From contig NC_091095.1 of NCBI RefSeq assembly GCF_024713975.1, positions 8,199,501 through 8,263,500 on the forward strand: a DNA stretch of 64,000 bases. The letters are read 5' to 3'. The notes under the pieces are model-generated. The model was not told the origin of the DNA, did not search any database, and was given only the letters and a program-made list of their open reading frames with translations. Positions 36,756 to 55,313 of the stretch are shown here, in pieces. This DNA is from Paralichthys olivaceus. Lineage: Eukaryota; Chordata; Actinopteri; Pleuronectiformes; Paralichthyidae. The position numbers and the translations under genes were made by a program. Within the stretch, counting starts at the first letter, position 1. Every line of letters begins with the position of its first letter.

Positions 36756-39164
36756 ATGGAGAGCGCGGACTTTACGCACGGACCTCTCTCCGGTAGCGAG
36801 ACGCCGGCTCAGCAGTCACAAGCGGCCACTGTCAAGACATCGATCGCTTTGCCTATTTTCATGTTTGCCGGAGGCGCCATTGGGAATTTAATCGCAATAA
36901 TCGTCCTGTCAGTGTCGAGACAGGAGAAGAAGTCCTCCGCCTTCTACACGCTGCTGTGCGGTCTGGCGGTGACGGACCTGCTGGGCACCTGCCTGGCCAG
37001 CCCGCTCACCATCGCCAACTACCTGGACAAGCATGTGTTTGAGCACCAGCACGTCTGCGAGTTTCACTCCTTCCTGCTGCTGTTCTTCAGTTTGACAGGA
37101 CTCAGCATCATCTGCGCCATGGCGGCGGAGCGGTACCTGGCCATCTGTTGCCCCTACACCTACCAGCGCTGGGGGGTGGACAGACGCTTTGCGCAGAGGT
37201 TCCTCTTCTTCATCTACATCAGTCACATCTTCTTCTGCTGCCTCCCGATGATGGGCCTGGCGCGGAGCAGGCTGCAGTCCTCCACCACCTGGTGCTTCAT
37301 CAACTGGAGGACGGGCGAACCGGTGGCCTACTCCATCCTGTACGGCGTGGTGAGCCTGCTGCTCATCCTGGGCACCATCGTGCTGAACCTGGCGGTGTGC
37401 GGGTCGCTGCTGCTGATGCGCCAGAGGACCGTGCAGCGGTTCGTCTCCAGAGCCAGCATCCGGCAGAGGTGGAAGGCTCTGTCTTCGGCCGCAGAGACGC
37501 AGATGATGGCGGTGCTGGTGATGACCTCTGCGGTGGTTCTGGCCTGTTCAGTTCCGCTAGTGGTGAGTCAGTCAATTAATTAATTAGTCTGCACTGATTG
37601 TGGTGTTTGTTGCCTATTTATCGTGAATTTACTTCCCACCACAGACCAATATTTGTATTAACCTGTCGCCAACATACTGTTATCATAGCAGCCTATGTTA
37701 TAAAATGACAAACACGAGAAAGACGGCATGAAACTAAAGTAGAACTTGTATTTTAGTAGATTTTCTTGACACTGTGTATGTGTGATATCAGAGTTTTGAC
37801 CTATAGTTACAACATCTTTTTCTTATACGCCCTCATAGTGTTAGGGCAGGGATTTACAAAGTCATTACATGAATGTGAAAGTGGTTTTAAATGTGTGGGT
37901 GAGGGGCCATGATAAGAGAAATCTGAGGGGTCACGAGAGGATTTGAGAGAGGAGAAAATGGAAAAAACTATTTCTCCTCAAGAAAATTATTGTGTTCTGT
38001 CTATTAATCCCTTCAACCCCCCTGATGATTACTTGGTAGATTTGTCTTTTCAACTATTCAAGGTAATATTTCAGAATTGAATCATGTTTTTAACACAATC
38101 ATAGTCATTCAAGCTTTAAGAGGGATCACATGTAGTTCCTTAAACATCGAGTTGATTGATACAGAATGAATCAGCAGCTATTTTTATATTTGTGAAATTA
38201 AAAAAAGGCTATTCTGGTCTCAGGTTCTGAGATGTGATGATTTGTGAAATATATATATGACAGTGAACTTAGAAAATCTTCAGTTGGTCAACCTGATGGT
38301 CAGAAAGTCATTCGTCTGCAGGCTTTTTAGGCTTTAGGGCAATTCTGTTGTATTTTTCAGTTTAATTTTGGTATAAAATAAAACATCAAGCAACTAATTA
38401 ATCGAGATGTTTTGTAATAAAAAAAGGCCCTAGTTAATATAGTTCTTTATCAGTTTAAGGGCTGATCCAGGGGGCAAGGGGAAATTGGCCCCTGAAGGGC
38501 CCCTGTCCTGTCAGTTTAAAAAAGTTACTCAAGGAGTGACTTCACTGCACCTTATTGAATCTGGAATTGCTCATGGATGTCAGACATACATGTATATTGG
38601 CCCCCCCTGTGTAAATGATGCCCCCTAATGGCCCTCATCTAGAAAAATCCAAGATCCGCCAGTGAATTCTTCACATTAAGTTTAGGAATGATCATCTATG
38701 TTGTATTTTAATTGGGAAACCAAATACAATAAAACAAAAGGACAATATTCTGTTTGTATCTGACCATATTATTTACACCATGAAGTTCTGAGCTGTAACT
38801 TGTTTTTTTCCTTCAGGTCCGTGTGTTCGCAAACCACTTCATGCTGAAAGAAGACCCTGAAGCTGACCTGGCGGCCATCAGGATCGCATCTGTCAACCCC
38901 ATCCTGGACCCCTGGATCTACATCCTCCTCAGACGGTCTCTGTTGCGACGGTTGCTCACGTTATCCAGACGAGGCAGCAGCCCTCGCAACAGCGCCTCTC
39001 CGCCGCCACAGAGGAATCCTTTTTATCCTGATATCATGAGGGACAGCCACGTGTTCACCCAGCTGATGTGCAGCACAAGCATCATCACTCAGCTCCCCGC
39101 TACTGTCAAGTTCACTCCGTACGACACGGAGAGCCTCCAACAGACTTCAAACACGGCAGACTGA
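36756..39164 (+). CDS. ptger4: prostaglandin E2 receptor EP4 (PTGER4)
   Basis: Plasma-membrane class A GPCR; EP4 binds PGE2 and signals mainly through Gs (family knowledge). Two coding exons, 36756-37562 and 38817-39164, join CTAGTG|GTGAGT to TTCCTTCAG|GTCCG in phase 0 at the end of TM6. I recall the human coding intron at this place. Product: 384 aa. TM1 is about 30-52 and TM2 about 63-87. TM3 ends in ERY at 125-127. C101 and C180 can form the loop disulfide; ECL2 carries TWCFINW, like human TWCFIDW. TM7 has AIRIASVNPILDPWIYILL with the Arg (291) that contacts the ligand carboxylate. FYTLLCGLAVTDLLGT and LLFFSLTGLSIICAM favour EP4 over EP2, DP or IP. Another ATG four codons upstream (36744) has a weaker context; the chosen one is GCGATGG. 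ICL3 and the tail are shorter than human EP4 (488 aa). Teleosts have several ptger4 copies; which one this is cannot be told here. Confidence 0.92.
38440..38665. repeat. dispersed repeat in ptger4 intron
   Basis: A GC-richer island (GGGCTGATCCAGGGGGCAAG, TTGGCCCCTGAAGGGCCCC, TTGGCCCCCCCTGTGTAAA, ATGCCCCCTAATGGCCC) inside an AT-rich intron, ending AAATCCAAGATCCGCC. This type of sequence is common in fish genomes; the class is uncertain. Confidence 0.45.
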
Positions 39165-39750
39165 GGACTCGTCCAACATCTGTGAATGTTTGCTGCTCAA
39201 TGCGGCGACTCGGGTTCAGAGCTGTCACGTGTGAGATGGAAACACAGTGACAACTTTGTGGCTCACAGCTGGACGAGGCCCCTCAGAGCTCCTGTTGGAT
39301 TATTTATTCGACAGAAACAGAGGCCGGCGCTGACTTCATCTCTGTAGACTCCTGCAGAGACTCGGGACTGATGAGAAAAACTCGGCTGTTAGTGCATCAA
39401 CAAGACAAGACTGAGCCTTTATTTTCTAACTTTGACTTCTCATCCATTCTCTCCTCGTTCTACAGCTGCAGGTAGATGGACAGCTCATCTCTGGGGCCAG
39501 TTCTCATGTGGCCTGTGACTCTTTGAAGGTCAAGAGTTAAAGGACACGTGTTCACACATCAGTGCACGAGCATGGTAAGAGTCTGTGTTGACCAGACACT
39601 GAGTGAGACCCATCACAGGTGTTTTTATGAGACGTGAAACTCCTCAGGACAAACACTGATATGAGCTGAGTAAAGACTTGACTGTTTGATGCTGACGTCT
39701 GTTTGCAGTAAAGATTCTTGTTTGCAATAAAACTGAGGCTGAGTTTGTCT
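39165..39750 (+). terminator. ptger4: ptger4 3' UTR and polyadenylation signal
   Basis: A canonical AATAAA at 39726-39731, about 560 bases past the stop, followed by a GT-rich stretch (GAGTTTGTCTTAATC), gives a compact 3' UTR. Confidence 0.6.
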
Positions 39751-42700
39751 TAATCTCTTTCATTTATTGACCACAACCCACTGTGATCTAGTCCCAGTTG
39801 AGGTTTATCAATTATTCTCTTCAGGACATTTTGAACACTATTTGAAATCAAATCTAAATTTACATTTTTCAACAGTTTTCTTTATGAACACATTTACTAA
39901 ATCCAAGTTTTATGTTTGGATCCACACCAAGTTTCAAACATTCCAAAATTTCATCCAGATCAAAGATTATTTTCTGAGAAATCAACAAAAATGTTGAAAA
40001 AACTGCATCTTGCAGATACATTTTTTTTTCCCTAAACCAAATCTGCAAGAAAACGTTATATTTTTCCCTGACTCATACCACAGCCTTCTAACTAACTGGT
40101 GATCCATCCTGTTTTTGTGTCATACTGTTGAGTAACATACAAAACAAACATTTGGTAAACACCAGAGTGGCTGTGGTGCAAGAGGTCAGAGCCATTTTGG
40201 AGGGTGACAACATAATGGTAAGTTACCAGTATGATGTCTGAGTTACCATGTCAGTCACTGACATCTCTGACAACTGGATTAAATCAAAGGGCGTAATGCT
40301 CTTTGCATCTCCTTCAATTCCAGAGAAAAACATCTTGTCACACCCTCCGCCTCCTTCAATTCCGGAGAACTAATCTGGGCTTGTTCTTGTAAAATGCTCG
40401 ACTACTTTCATAAAACACTATAAATGAATTAAAGCCACTCTGAATGAAGATAGGCGACTGTATAGTGCTTTATTCAGTGACCAATAGTCATATTTAAATA
40501 TTTAATCAATTTAGAATCTAAAGGGTCACCAGATAAGTGAGGGGTCGTCAGTGAGGGAGTCTGATGATGATGATGACCCCTTCACTGGGAACCACTGGGA
40601 TAAACCACCAGCCTGAATTAAAGTAAACTAACTAATGTGACAGTTATAATTATATTAAACTCTTTAAACTGTGGGTTTACAGGTGGAACTCATTGACTGA
40701 AATGCATTGAGTTTTTAATTGACCTGCTATCAGATGCAGATAGATGTTAAGAGTTTAGCTTAAGTGTCATCTGGACTTATAACACCTACAGAAAGAATTA
40801 CTGTTTGTATTTTGTGTGGCTAGAAGAGACTTGTTGTAATGGAAACTGCGCACAGTGATTGCGAGACAGAGTCTTGGCTCACAAATCCACTGTCTACACC
40901 AGAAGCCTCAAAATATTGGCAGTCGCTCTCGGAGATTAATTCATCATCAGAAGACAACCAATGGGCTCCGAGATTGTAATCATAGAAATATTTGGTCTTT
41001 TAAAATATCAGTCCCATTTACTTGAAATTCCTTTGTGCTTTTACTTATACTAACTATTAAAGAGCCATTAAAACATTCAGTATTCCATGATGCATTTATT
41101 CCCCCCCCACATTTAAAAATAGCAATTACTAAACATAAGCAGACGAGACTGTGCAGAGCTGCACTTCTGTACAACATGTTCATACCATGACACCATAAAT
41201 AAAAATCTATAAACATTGGTTAAGAAAAAAGTTCTCGCTCAAGATCCATTAAAGACGCACAAAATAATAATTATACAACTTTTACAAAGTGTCTTCCTCT
41301 TTGTCCACTCGTCTACATTTACATCCCAGTCAGAGGCTTTACAGCAGAGAGCCGGCGTCCAAATCAAGAGTTCACTCACTGTGCAGAATCAAAGGAAGGA
41401 AATAGAGGAAATTTATAAACTACAACAGGTCTCCCACATGTTGAAGTTTCTAAATTTGACATCTTGTCGACATGTGAACGGAGCGTCCGCGCTGCAGTGC
41501 ATCAGCAGCAGAAGTGACACGAGGAGGGACATGAACAAAACAAATGCAAGAGACTAAAACATGAGCTGCAGCAGCGACAAAAGGTCCAAATTCTGTTTGT
41601 ACCATAATTCCTTTCTGTCAATGCATCCAAATGACCACTGGCTTCAGTTGCTGCTTCATTCAAAGCACAACATGTTGATGCAGATGACACATAAACATTA
41701 CATTCCTACAACAGGAAATCATAGCTGTCATTTAACTGGATGTTGTCTGTCAAAGTACGAAAGATATCTGATGTCTTCAAACTATTCAGCAAGAAATATG
41801 CAGATTTTTGCTGAATCAACACAATCATTTAAAATTCGGACAGATTATGTTTTGTCCAGGAGAACATGATATGTCACATTTCACCTGACGAAAGTCGTTG
41901 CTAAGGAGATGAGGTAGGAGACTAATCATAACACGTATCTGTACTGAGAGGTCTTGATTACTGGTCAATTTGAGTTAATGCAACACCATTTAACTTCAAC
42001 TGAGCAACAGCGCCCTCTGCAGCCACGTGTGGTGATTAGAGAGAAAACCAAAGCCTGTGAATCTCTTGACTGCGTAGTGTCTCTTACTGAACTTAAACAC
42101 AATGGTGGATACTACCCATGATTCCCGGCTTCCTGAACCAGAAGAGCCGCTGCTGTAAAAAATATTCAAAACTATTCAGGAATCCTTAAAGTTTAGGTTT
42201 CCTCAGTGCATATAGCAGGAAAATGCTGGTTTGTAATGATTTCTAAGTCTTTTTAATGAATCGACAGTTCAGCTAGGCTCTGATTCTGACAGTTGAAGTT
42301 GAACTGAAATGACAGATTTCTCTTTCAACTCTGTTTCAGTTCTCAACAACTCGTCAGCTGCTGAACGCTCAGCTCTGTAAATTTGTCTGTTGTTTCAAGG
42401 ATATTTCTGCTCATAAGTTTAAACACAAAGAGCAACAGCAGCAGCCAGGACATTAAACAGAGTAATTTATCATTGGGGCAGGGCTGTGTAAAACTCACAT
42501 TACACCACTCAGGTGTTTGCACTTTTCTGTCAGTCAGTGTAAAACAGCCAACTTCACTATTTCAGGAGCTGACATTTGGTTTTCTATCTAAGCATTTTAG
42601 ATTAGACTCCCTTCTGGAGAAAACCACAGCAGCTTTATTATCCCAACAACCTAAAAACAGCATCAGCAGTTACAGTTAATTTCCCCCCGTGAATCTAAAA

Positions 42701-43791
42701 TAAATTTAAATGTCCAGAGAGGCCCTGAACACACAACTCCCAGAGAGATCTGTGAAGGATAAGGATCAGTTTGGGACTAAATACTGTGACAGTGTTTTGA
42801 AACTATCGGAAAAGGCAAACACAGTAAACTTTAACCAAAAAAAGCCATATTAATAAAATATAACTGCACTATGAATTAGGGGTTAAAAAAACAAGCTCCC
42901 TGGCTACAAATGGCACTTAAAAAACAATGTGTTGTTTCTAAATCTATACAACGCTGATTTCAAAGTTAAGTTACAGAGGAGAAAATAAAACCATTATATT
43001 GCTGCAGTGAGACGCTCAGAGTGCACCAGAGACAACAGAAGAAATCATGCTTGGAGAAAAACAAGAGATTCCTATATTAAATAGTTTAAGCAGTTAGAAA
43101 AAGGCCTTTTAAAAATAATTGCTCATCAATAATGATAATCAAGCATCAGGTCCACCTGAAATTACAGCTGAATCTTTAATTAAATGTCCAGAGCAAACCT
43201 CTGAGTTCATGCACATTTCATAAATCTAAGTCTGTTGCTTTACGTTAAACAGCGAGGTTGTGAAGTAACATCACACATGTGGTTGTTTCTTGATGTGTAA
43301 ATTTGACACGAACCTCTGTTAATAGAAAAACAATCATGATAGAGCAGCTTTGGTTCAGGCTGAAAAAATATATATATATAAATCGCCTGACAGGAGGAAA
43401 AAATGTCAAGGCTTGAGAAGCTTCGCAGATCAATAAATAGTAATGATCAATTGAATAAACACTATGCGTTGTTTTAAATCGTCATTTTTACATCCTTTAC
43501 ATCCGAAATGGTTCTACTCCTAAGAAAGATGAATCACGAGGGTTCTACAGTATGCATATTAGGATGCTTTGTTTTGAGCAATCAAATATTAATCTAACCT
43601 TTTACATTAATGGTCCATGACAACAAACATTTAGATCCTTGCTTGCATGAAGGAAACATCTGTGTGAGGCCACCGACTGAGCAATAGAAACTGTCTCACT
43701 GCAGAAACATTTGTCTCAATTCAAAGACATGGACAAAGCATGTTGGGGTATGACAAAATGCTAAAAACAATTATCACAATAAAATCCCCAT

Positions 43792-43815
43792 CAATAGCAA
43801 TATAACAAAAGTCCA

Positions 43816-43871
<56 letters not shown>

Positions 43872-44107
43872 GCTCAATGCTCATGCATTGTTCAAAGCAA
43901 AGCGAAAAGTATTTGATTAACATCAGATTTATAAAATGTTTCGCTGTTAATCCAGTGCTTGTCATTCTCTGCTCATAAAGTAGTTAAAAAAAACTTTCTC
44001 TCACTTCTTTAAACTTAAAGACGGTGAAATTATCGTGATAATTATCGATATGTTTTGATATGAAAGTTTTTATCTTGATGTAATTTGTGGCCATATCGTC
44101 CAGCCCT
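43792..44107. repeat. dispersed repeat (copy 1) with TA microsatellite
   Basis: Shares with 58087-58397, in the same order: CAATAGCAATATAACAAA, a GCTCATGCATTGT-type segment, TTTGTCATTCT-like text, and a final GGCCATATCGTCCAGCCCT. About 55 bp of pure TA (43817-43872) has expanded within this copy. Confidence 0.65.
43817..43872. repeat. (TA)n microsatellite
   Basis: About 22-27 TA units with one TG interruption near the right end. Confidence 0.95.
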
Positions 44108-44504
44108 TGTGTTTTGTTTTGTAAATCCATTTCACAAACTTAGGTGTTCAACAGTGGCCGTCACAACATCTGCTGCCTGAGTGACAAGTTTAAAATGACC
44201 TTTTTTTTGGGGGGGAAATTTGGGCGTTTTTCCTCATCAGGTATTTTTGTACCACTGTGTTAAGCAAGAGCAGATCTTGTTTTACAGCTCAGTAAGTTTC
44301 TCAGCAATTTCTAATCAGCACTAATAAAGGTCGAGAGCAGGCTGACGGGAATGTCATTAGTTTTCAGGATTTTTAATCATTAATAAACCAAAGCATGAAA
44401 CAAATTAAAAATTTTAACTGACGGCAGCGACAAGACAAGTCAGAAGAACATCAAAGTGAGTGGGATTCATCCTCTGAGGATCAAGAATTCAAAATTCACC
44501 AGAA

Positions 44505-44800
44505 ACTCGTCTAATAGTTACCAAGGAGATTATGTGTTCGTCTGCATGTGTTTGTCTGGTAGTAACACGGAAGACACAACAAAGTACTGGACGGATTTCC
44601 AAGAAAACTTGGTGGTGTAGTACGAAAGAAGGAGAAGTAAATTTTGATGCAGATCCAGGAATATTTTTCACGTTTTTTCTGAAGAAATAATGGATCTTGA
44701 TAAAAACATCAGGCATATTTATGGAACTTATATTTACAGGTGTGTGCAATTTGGTGCTGCTTGACTGAATCTAAGGGTACTAGTGGGTCTTGGTGGAGGT
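44505..44800. repeat. dispersed fish repeat fragment
   Basis: Contains CCAAGGAGATTATGTG, TACTGGACGGATTTCCAAGA, AACTTGGTGGTGTAG and GATCCAGGAATATTTTTCAC. It matches a second copy at 57715-57965. I recognise the style (ACTGGACGGATTTCC..TTTGGTGG) as a common fish interspersed repeat. Confidence 0.6.
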
Positions 44801-45524
44801 ATGCGTAATTGTTGAGTTATTTCAGTCTAAGCCAAAGCACTAAACTGACATTGCATCCAACTTTTTCTTTTTTTTTTTAAATCCTCCACAGTCCACAAAC
44901 AAATCCCACCTGCCTCAGAAGACTTTGGACTCAGCAAATAATTGGTTTCTCCTCACATCATGACAAATGCCTCATGAAGAAAAAGGACAATCATTAACAT
45001 GAAATACCTAAAAATCAGAAATGCTAAGGCAGTTCACTGAATTGTGATCCACTGAAATATGGGTGCATGTTCAGAGTTAATAATTACAGCTGACATCTCT
45101 TCCTCTAATAAAAAACAAACACTGTATGGCTGTTTTTGAAAAACAAAACTCAAACATTTCCAAACAGTGAGGTGTAAATCCCTGATCAACCACCTGGATT
45201 CTTTTTAACCTAAATGTCTGAAAATTAAAGATACAAGTTTTGTTCTTTCTCAACCTATCCCATACAGTGAGAACTAAAAAATAAACAGACAGTGACAAAA
45301 TGAAGCTGTCGGAAAGTGAAGTTTAGACAGGGAGGAGCATGGGAGAGGTCAGGTCACTGGGCAATCAACACCAACTCTTTCCTCCTCGTTCAGAACAAAT
45401 GGCACTTGCCTTCACTTTCAAGTGTGAAGCGGGGCAGAGATGACCCGCTGCAGCGGTGGGGGTGGGGCCGGCTATACAGAGTGATGTCTATGACAGCGAC
45501 CCGGGGCGAGCACAGACTCCTGCG

Positions 45525-52870
<7,346 letters not shown>

Positions 52871-53109
52871 CTTCCAGCGCGGAGTGACGAGGCACCGGCC
52901 GAGAGCGAGCGTCTGCACCGGGAAGAGAAACGCTGCTCGGCGTCAAGCTGCCGTCAGTGCACCCACAACCGGATGTGACACAGTTTCTGGCCACAGCCTT
53001 CAAGATAATACAAAGTGACAAACGTGTTTGTAAAAGTAAAAGTCTAAATAAAACAAACAGCGTTCATCAACATGTTATAAATAATCGTACACCGAAGAAA
53101 GGTAGGAAG

Positions 53110-55313
53110 TGTAAACATTTTTTTATTTAAAAAAATTCACTTTCATAAGTACATTTTTCAAAAAAAACAATAAAAACATTCTAATTTTCAAAATATAAAT
53201 ATAATAATAATATAAAGAACAGTAAAAACGACAAATAAACGCCAAAAAGTCTCTCTCCCATTCGTCAATGACAACATTCAGTTATACATCATTGTCATTA
53301 TCAGCTTTCTTATTTCCTCCTCTTTTCCTTCTTTTTTCACTTCCAGGTAGATAACTCTTCTTCTTCTATTCAAACTCTGAGAATGATACACAACTGTAAC
53401 TCTGACGGCAACAACGCGGGGCCCCTACAGGGAGGTTTTTACTACGGAGATGACATTGTGAATACTCCATCTGTTGTGAAGTGAAGTTTGTCAGCCCTCG
53501 GGGGGGCCCCTTCAAGGCCTAGGGCCCCAAGCAGTTTCCTGCTTTCACAAGTGGCTCCTCTGCCCATACCAGGCTGGAGTGGCTATGAAACAACATTACA
53601 AACCACTAAATCAAGATTTTTTTTTTATTTACATCTGAACCAAATTGCACACATTCATAAATATCAGTCCCCTAAACATGCCAGATTTTTTTCCCATCAA
53701 GATCCATTCATGACTCTTTGAGTAATCGGGAAAATAAAGAAAAAACTGCCCTTTCTTGAAATGTTGTTTGTATGTTTCACACCAAAATGTATGGGGTTCT
53801 TTCCTAACCCACACCATATCCAATCCGTCTGGTTGTTTTCGCATAATGCTGCTGCAAAGTAACAGAAACAACCGCTGACAAAATCATAACCTCTCAGCGG
53901 AACTAACAAATAAGTCATTTTTCTGTAAAAGATATATCAAAAATTTGTAATGTTGTTTTCAAAAGTTGGGTATCTCTGAATTAATCAAAATCCAGCTTAG
54001 AGCAATGTGTAATAACCCTGCACTGTGAAAACACATTTGTCCGTAAGATTCATACAAATACATTTTATAAACCAGTAAAAAAAGGGAAGCTAAAGAAACT
54101 TAAAGAGAAGACAAGCGGTCACGGATCCTTATTTTTATTAACAGATATCAACACGTCCATTTAAAAGGACTAAGTAGCAAATATGTTCTCTTCTGCATTC
54201 GACTGAACACAAAAGGCTAATTCCTGTACATTCACTAAGGCTCTGTCTTAAGGGAAACACAGGTTTCCATAAGGCAAACAATATCTAAAAGGAATGATAG
54301 TAAGTACTTTATCCAGCATGTCAATATGTATTGAAGTTCTTCCTGACAGTACAAAGATGCAAGCTAGTTGCATAAGCTCCTGTTGCCATTTTAATTCATA
54401 TTTTAAAAGCTAAATATACAGTAAAGGGAAAGGCAAGTATAAAATATTAGTTCACATTATCAAAATGTGTCATTTGAGACATTTCCTGTGTAAGGTAGGT
54501 TGGTGTTTCAGCAGGGAAAGTCTGGAATGTCATTGCTGCATCACTGACCAAATTGTAAATGAAAAAACGTGATTCAGTATCATCTACACATGTACATACA
54601 TGTTAATCAATATTATACATGACAGTCACATTTCTTTGTCAGTTTTCCTTTCTGCAGTCGGATCTGTCAGTTTCATGTCACTTTTTCTACAGCGACCAAA
54701 GACAAGTAAAAAGTGAAATGTTTTAAAAACTGAGTTGTGAGTTACTCTTTCTGCACTCATGTAATGGGGGGAGAGGTGGCTATAAATGGTGAAATATTTT
54801 TAATAGCACTGACAATTGTTCATTCCTTTGGATATGAAGGTAGCTACTTTAAGATTTATTTCACCAACATTTTTAAAATAACTTTGAAATGAAAAAGAAA
54901 AACTGCACTATGAAATAAACGTGATAAATGCAGAAAATTCTGTCACATTCCACAAGGCATGTGGACTCACTTGGATGAGCAGAATGCACCTCCGCAGTAT
55001 GATGTGCTAGTCCTCTCTGATACAAAGAACGACAGGATTTGGAAACTCAATCTGTACAGAAACTAACAACAACTAAATGGGCAGCTGATATAAATCCATA
55101 TCTCTTCATGCTGTCCTAACACAACATTCACAAACTCATAAAAACACTGATTACACCCCCTGTGCTCTAACAATCACAAACAGGCAGCATATTTATTCCA
55201 TTTTTTACTACAGTGCAAAACAGCAGCATACTCCAACTGAAGTGCTTCCCAAACCCTTAGCCGCTACCCTGTACGATGACGCCAGCTTTCAAGTCAGATT
55301 CCTGACCTTGGTT
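53110..55313 (-). other. med26: probable med26 3' UTR and intergenic spacer
   Basis: No coding region. Minus-strand AATAAA hexamers near 54131 and 53125 are candidate ends, which would make a 1.2-2.2 kb 3' UTR. The slc35e1 start codon lies at 52870, so med26 ends shortly before the slc35e1 promoter. A dispersed repeat fragment appears at about 53590-53905. Confidence 0.4.

Larger units (their letters stand above)
39751..45524. other. ptger4-slc35e1 interval (convergent 3' ends)
   Basis: The two flanking genes face each other here. No coding exon is recognised. The right part may include a long slc35e1 3' UTR; minus-strand AATAAA hexamers exist near 42633 and 41093, but none is decisive. Repeats are listed separately. 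This interval also contains the apparent synteny junction. Confidence 0.4.

Noticed and set aside
36909-37579. Open frames antisense to and out of frame with ptger4 exon 1
   Set aside because: GC-rich shadow frames with no homology; the ptger4 frame has clear seven-helix motifs.
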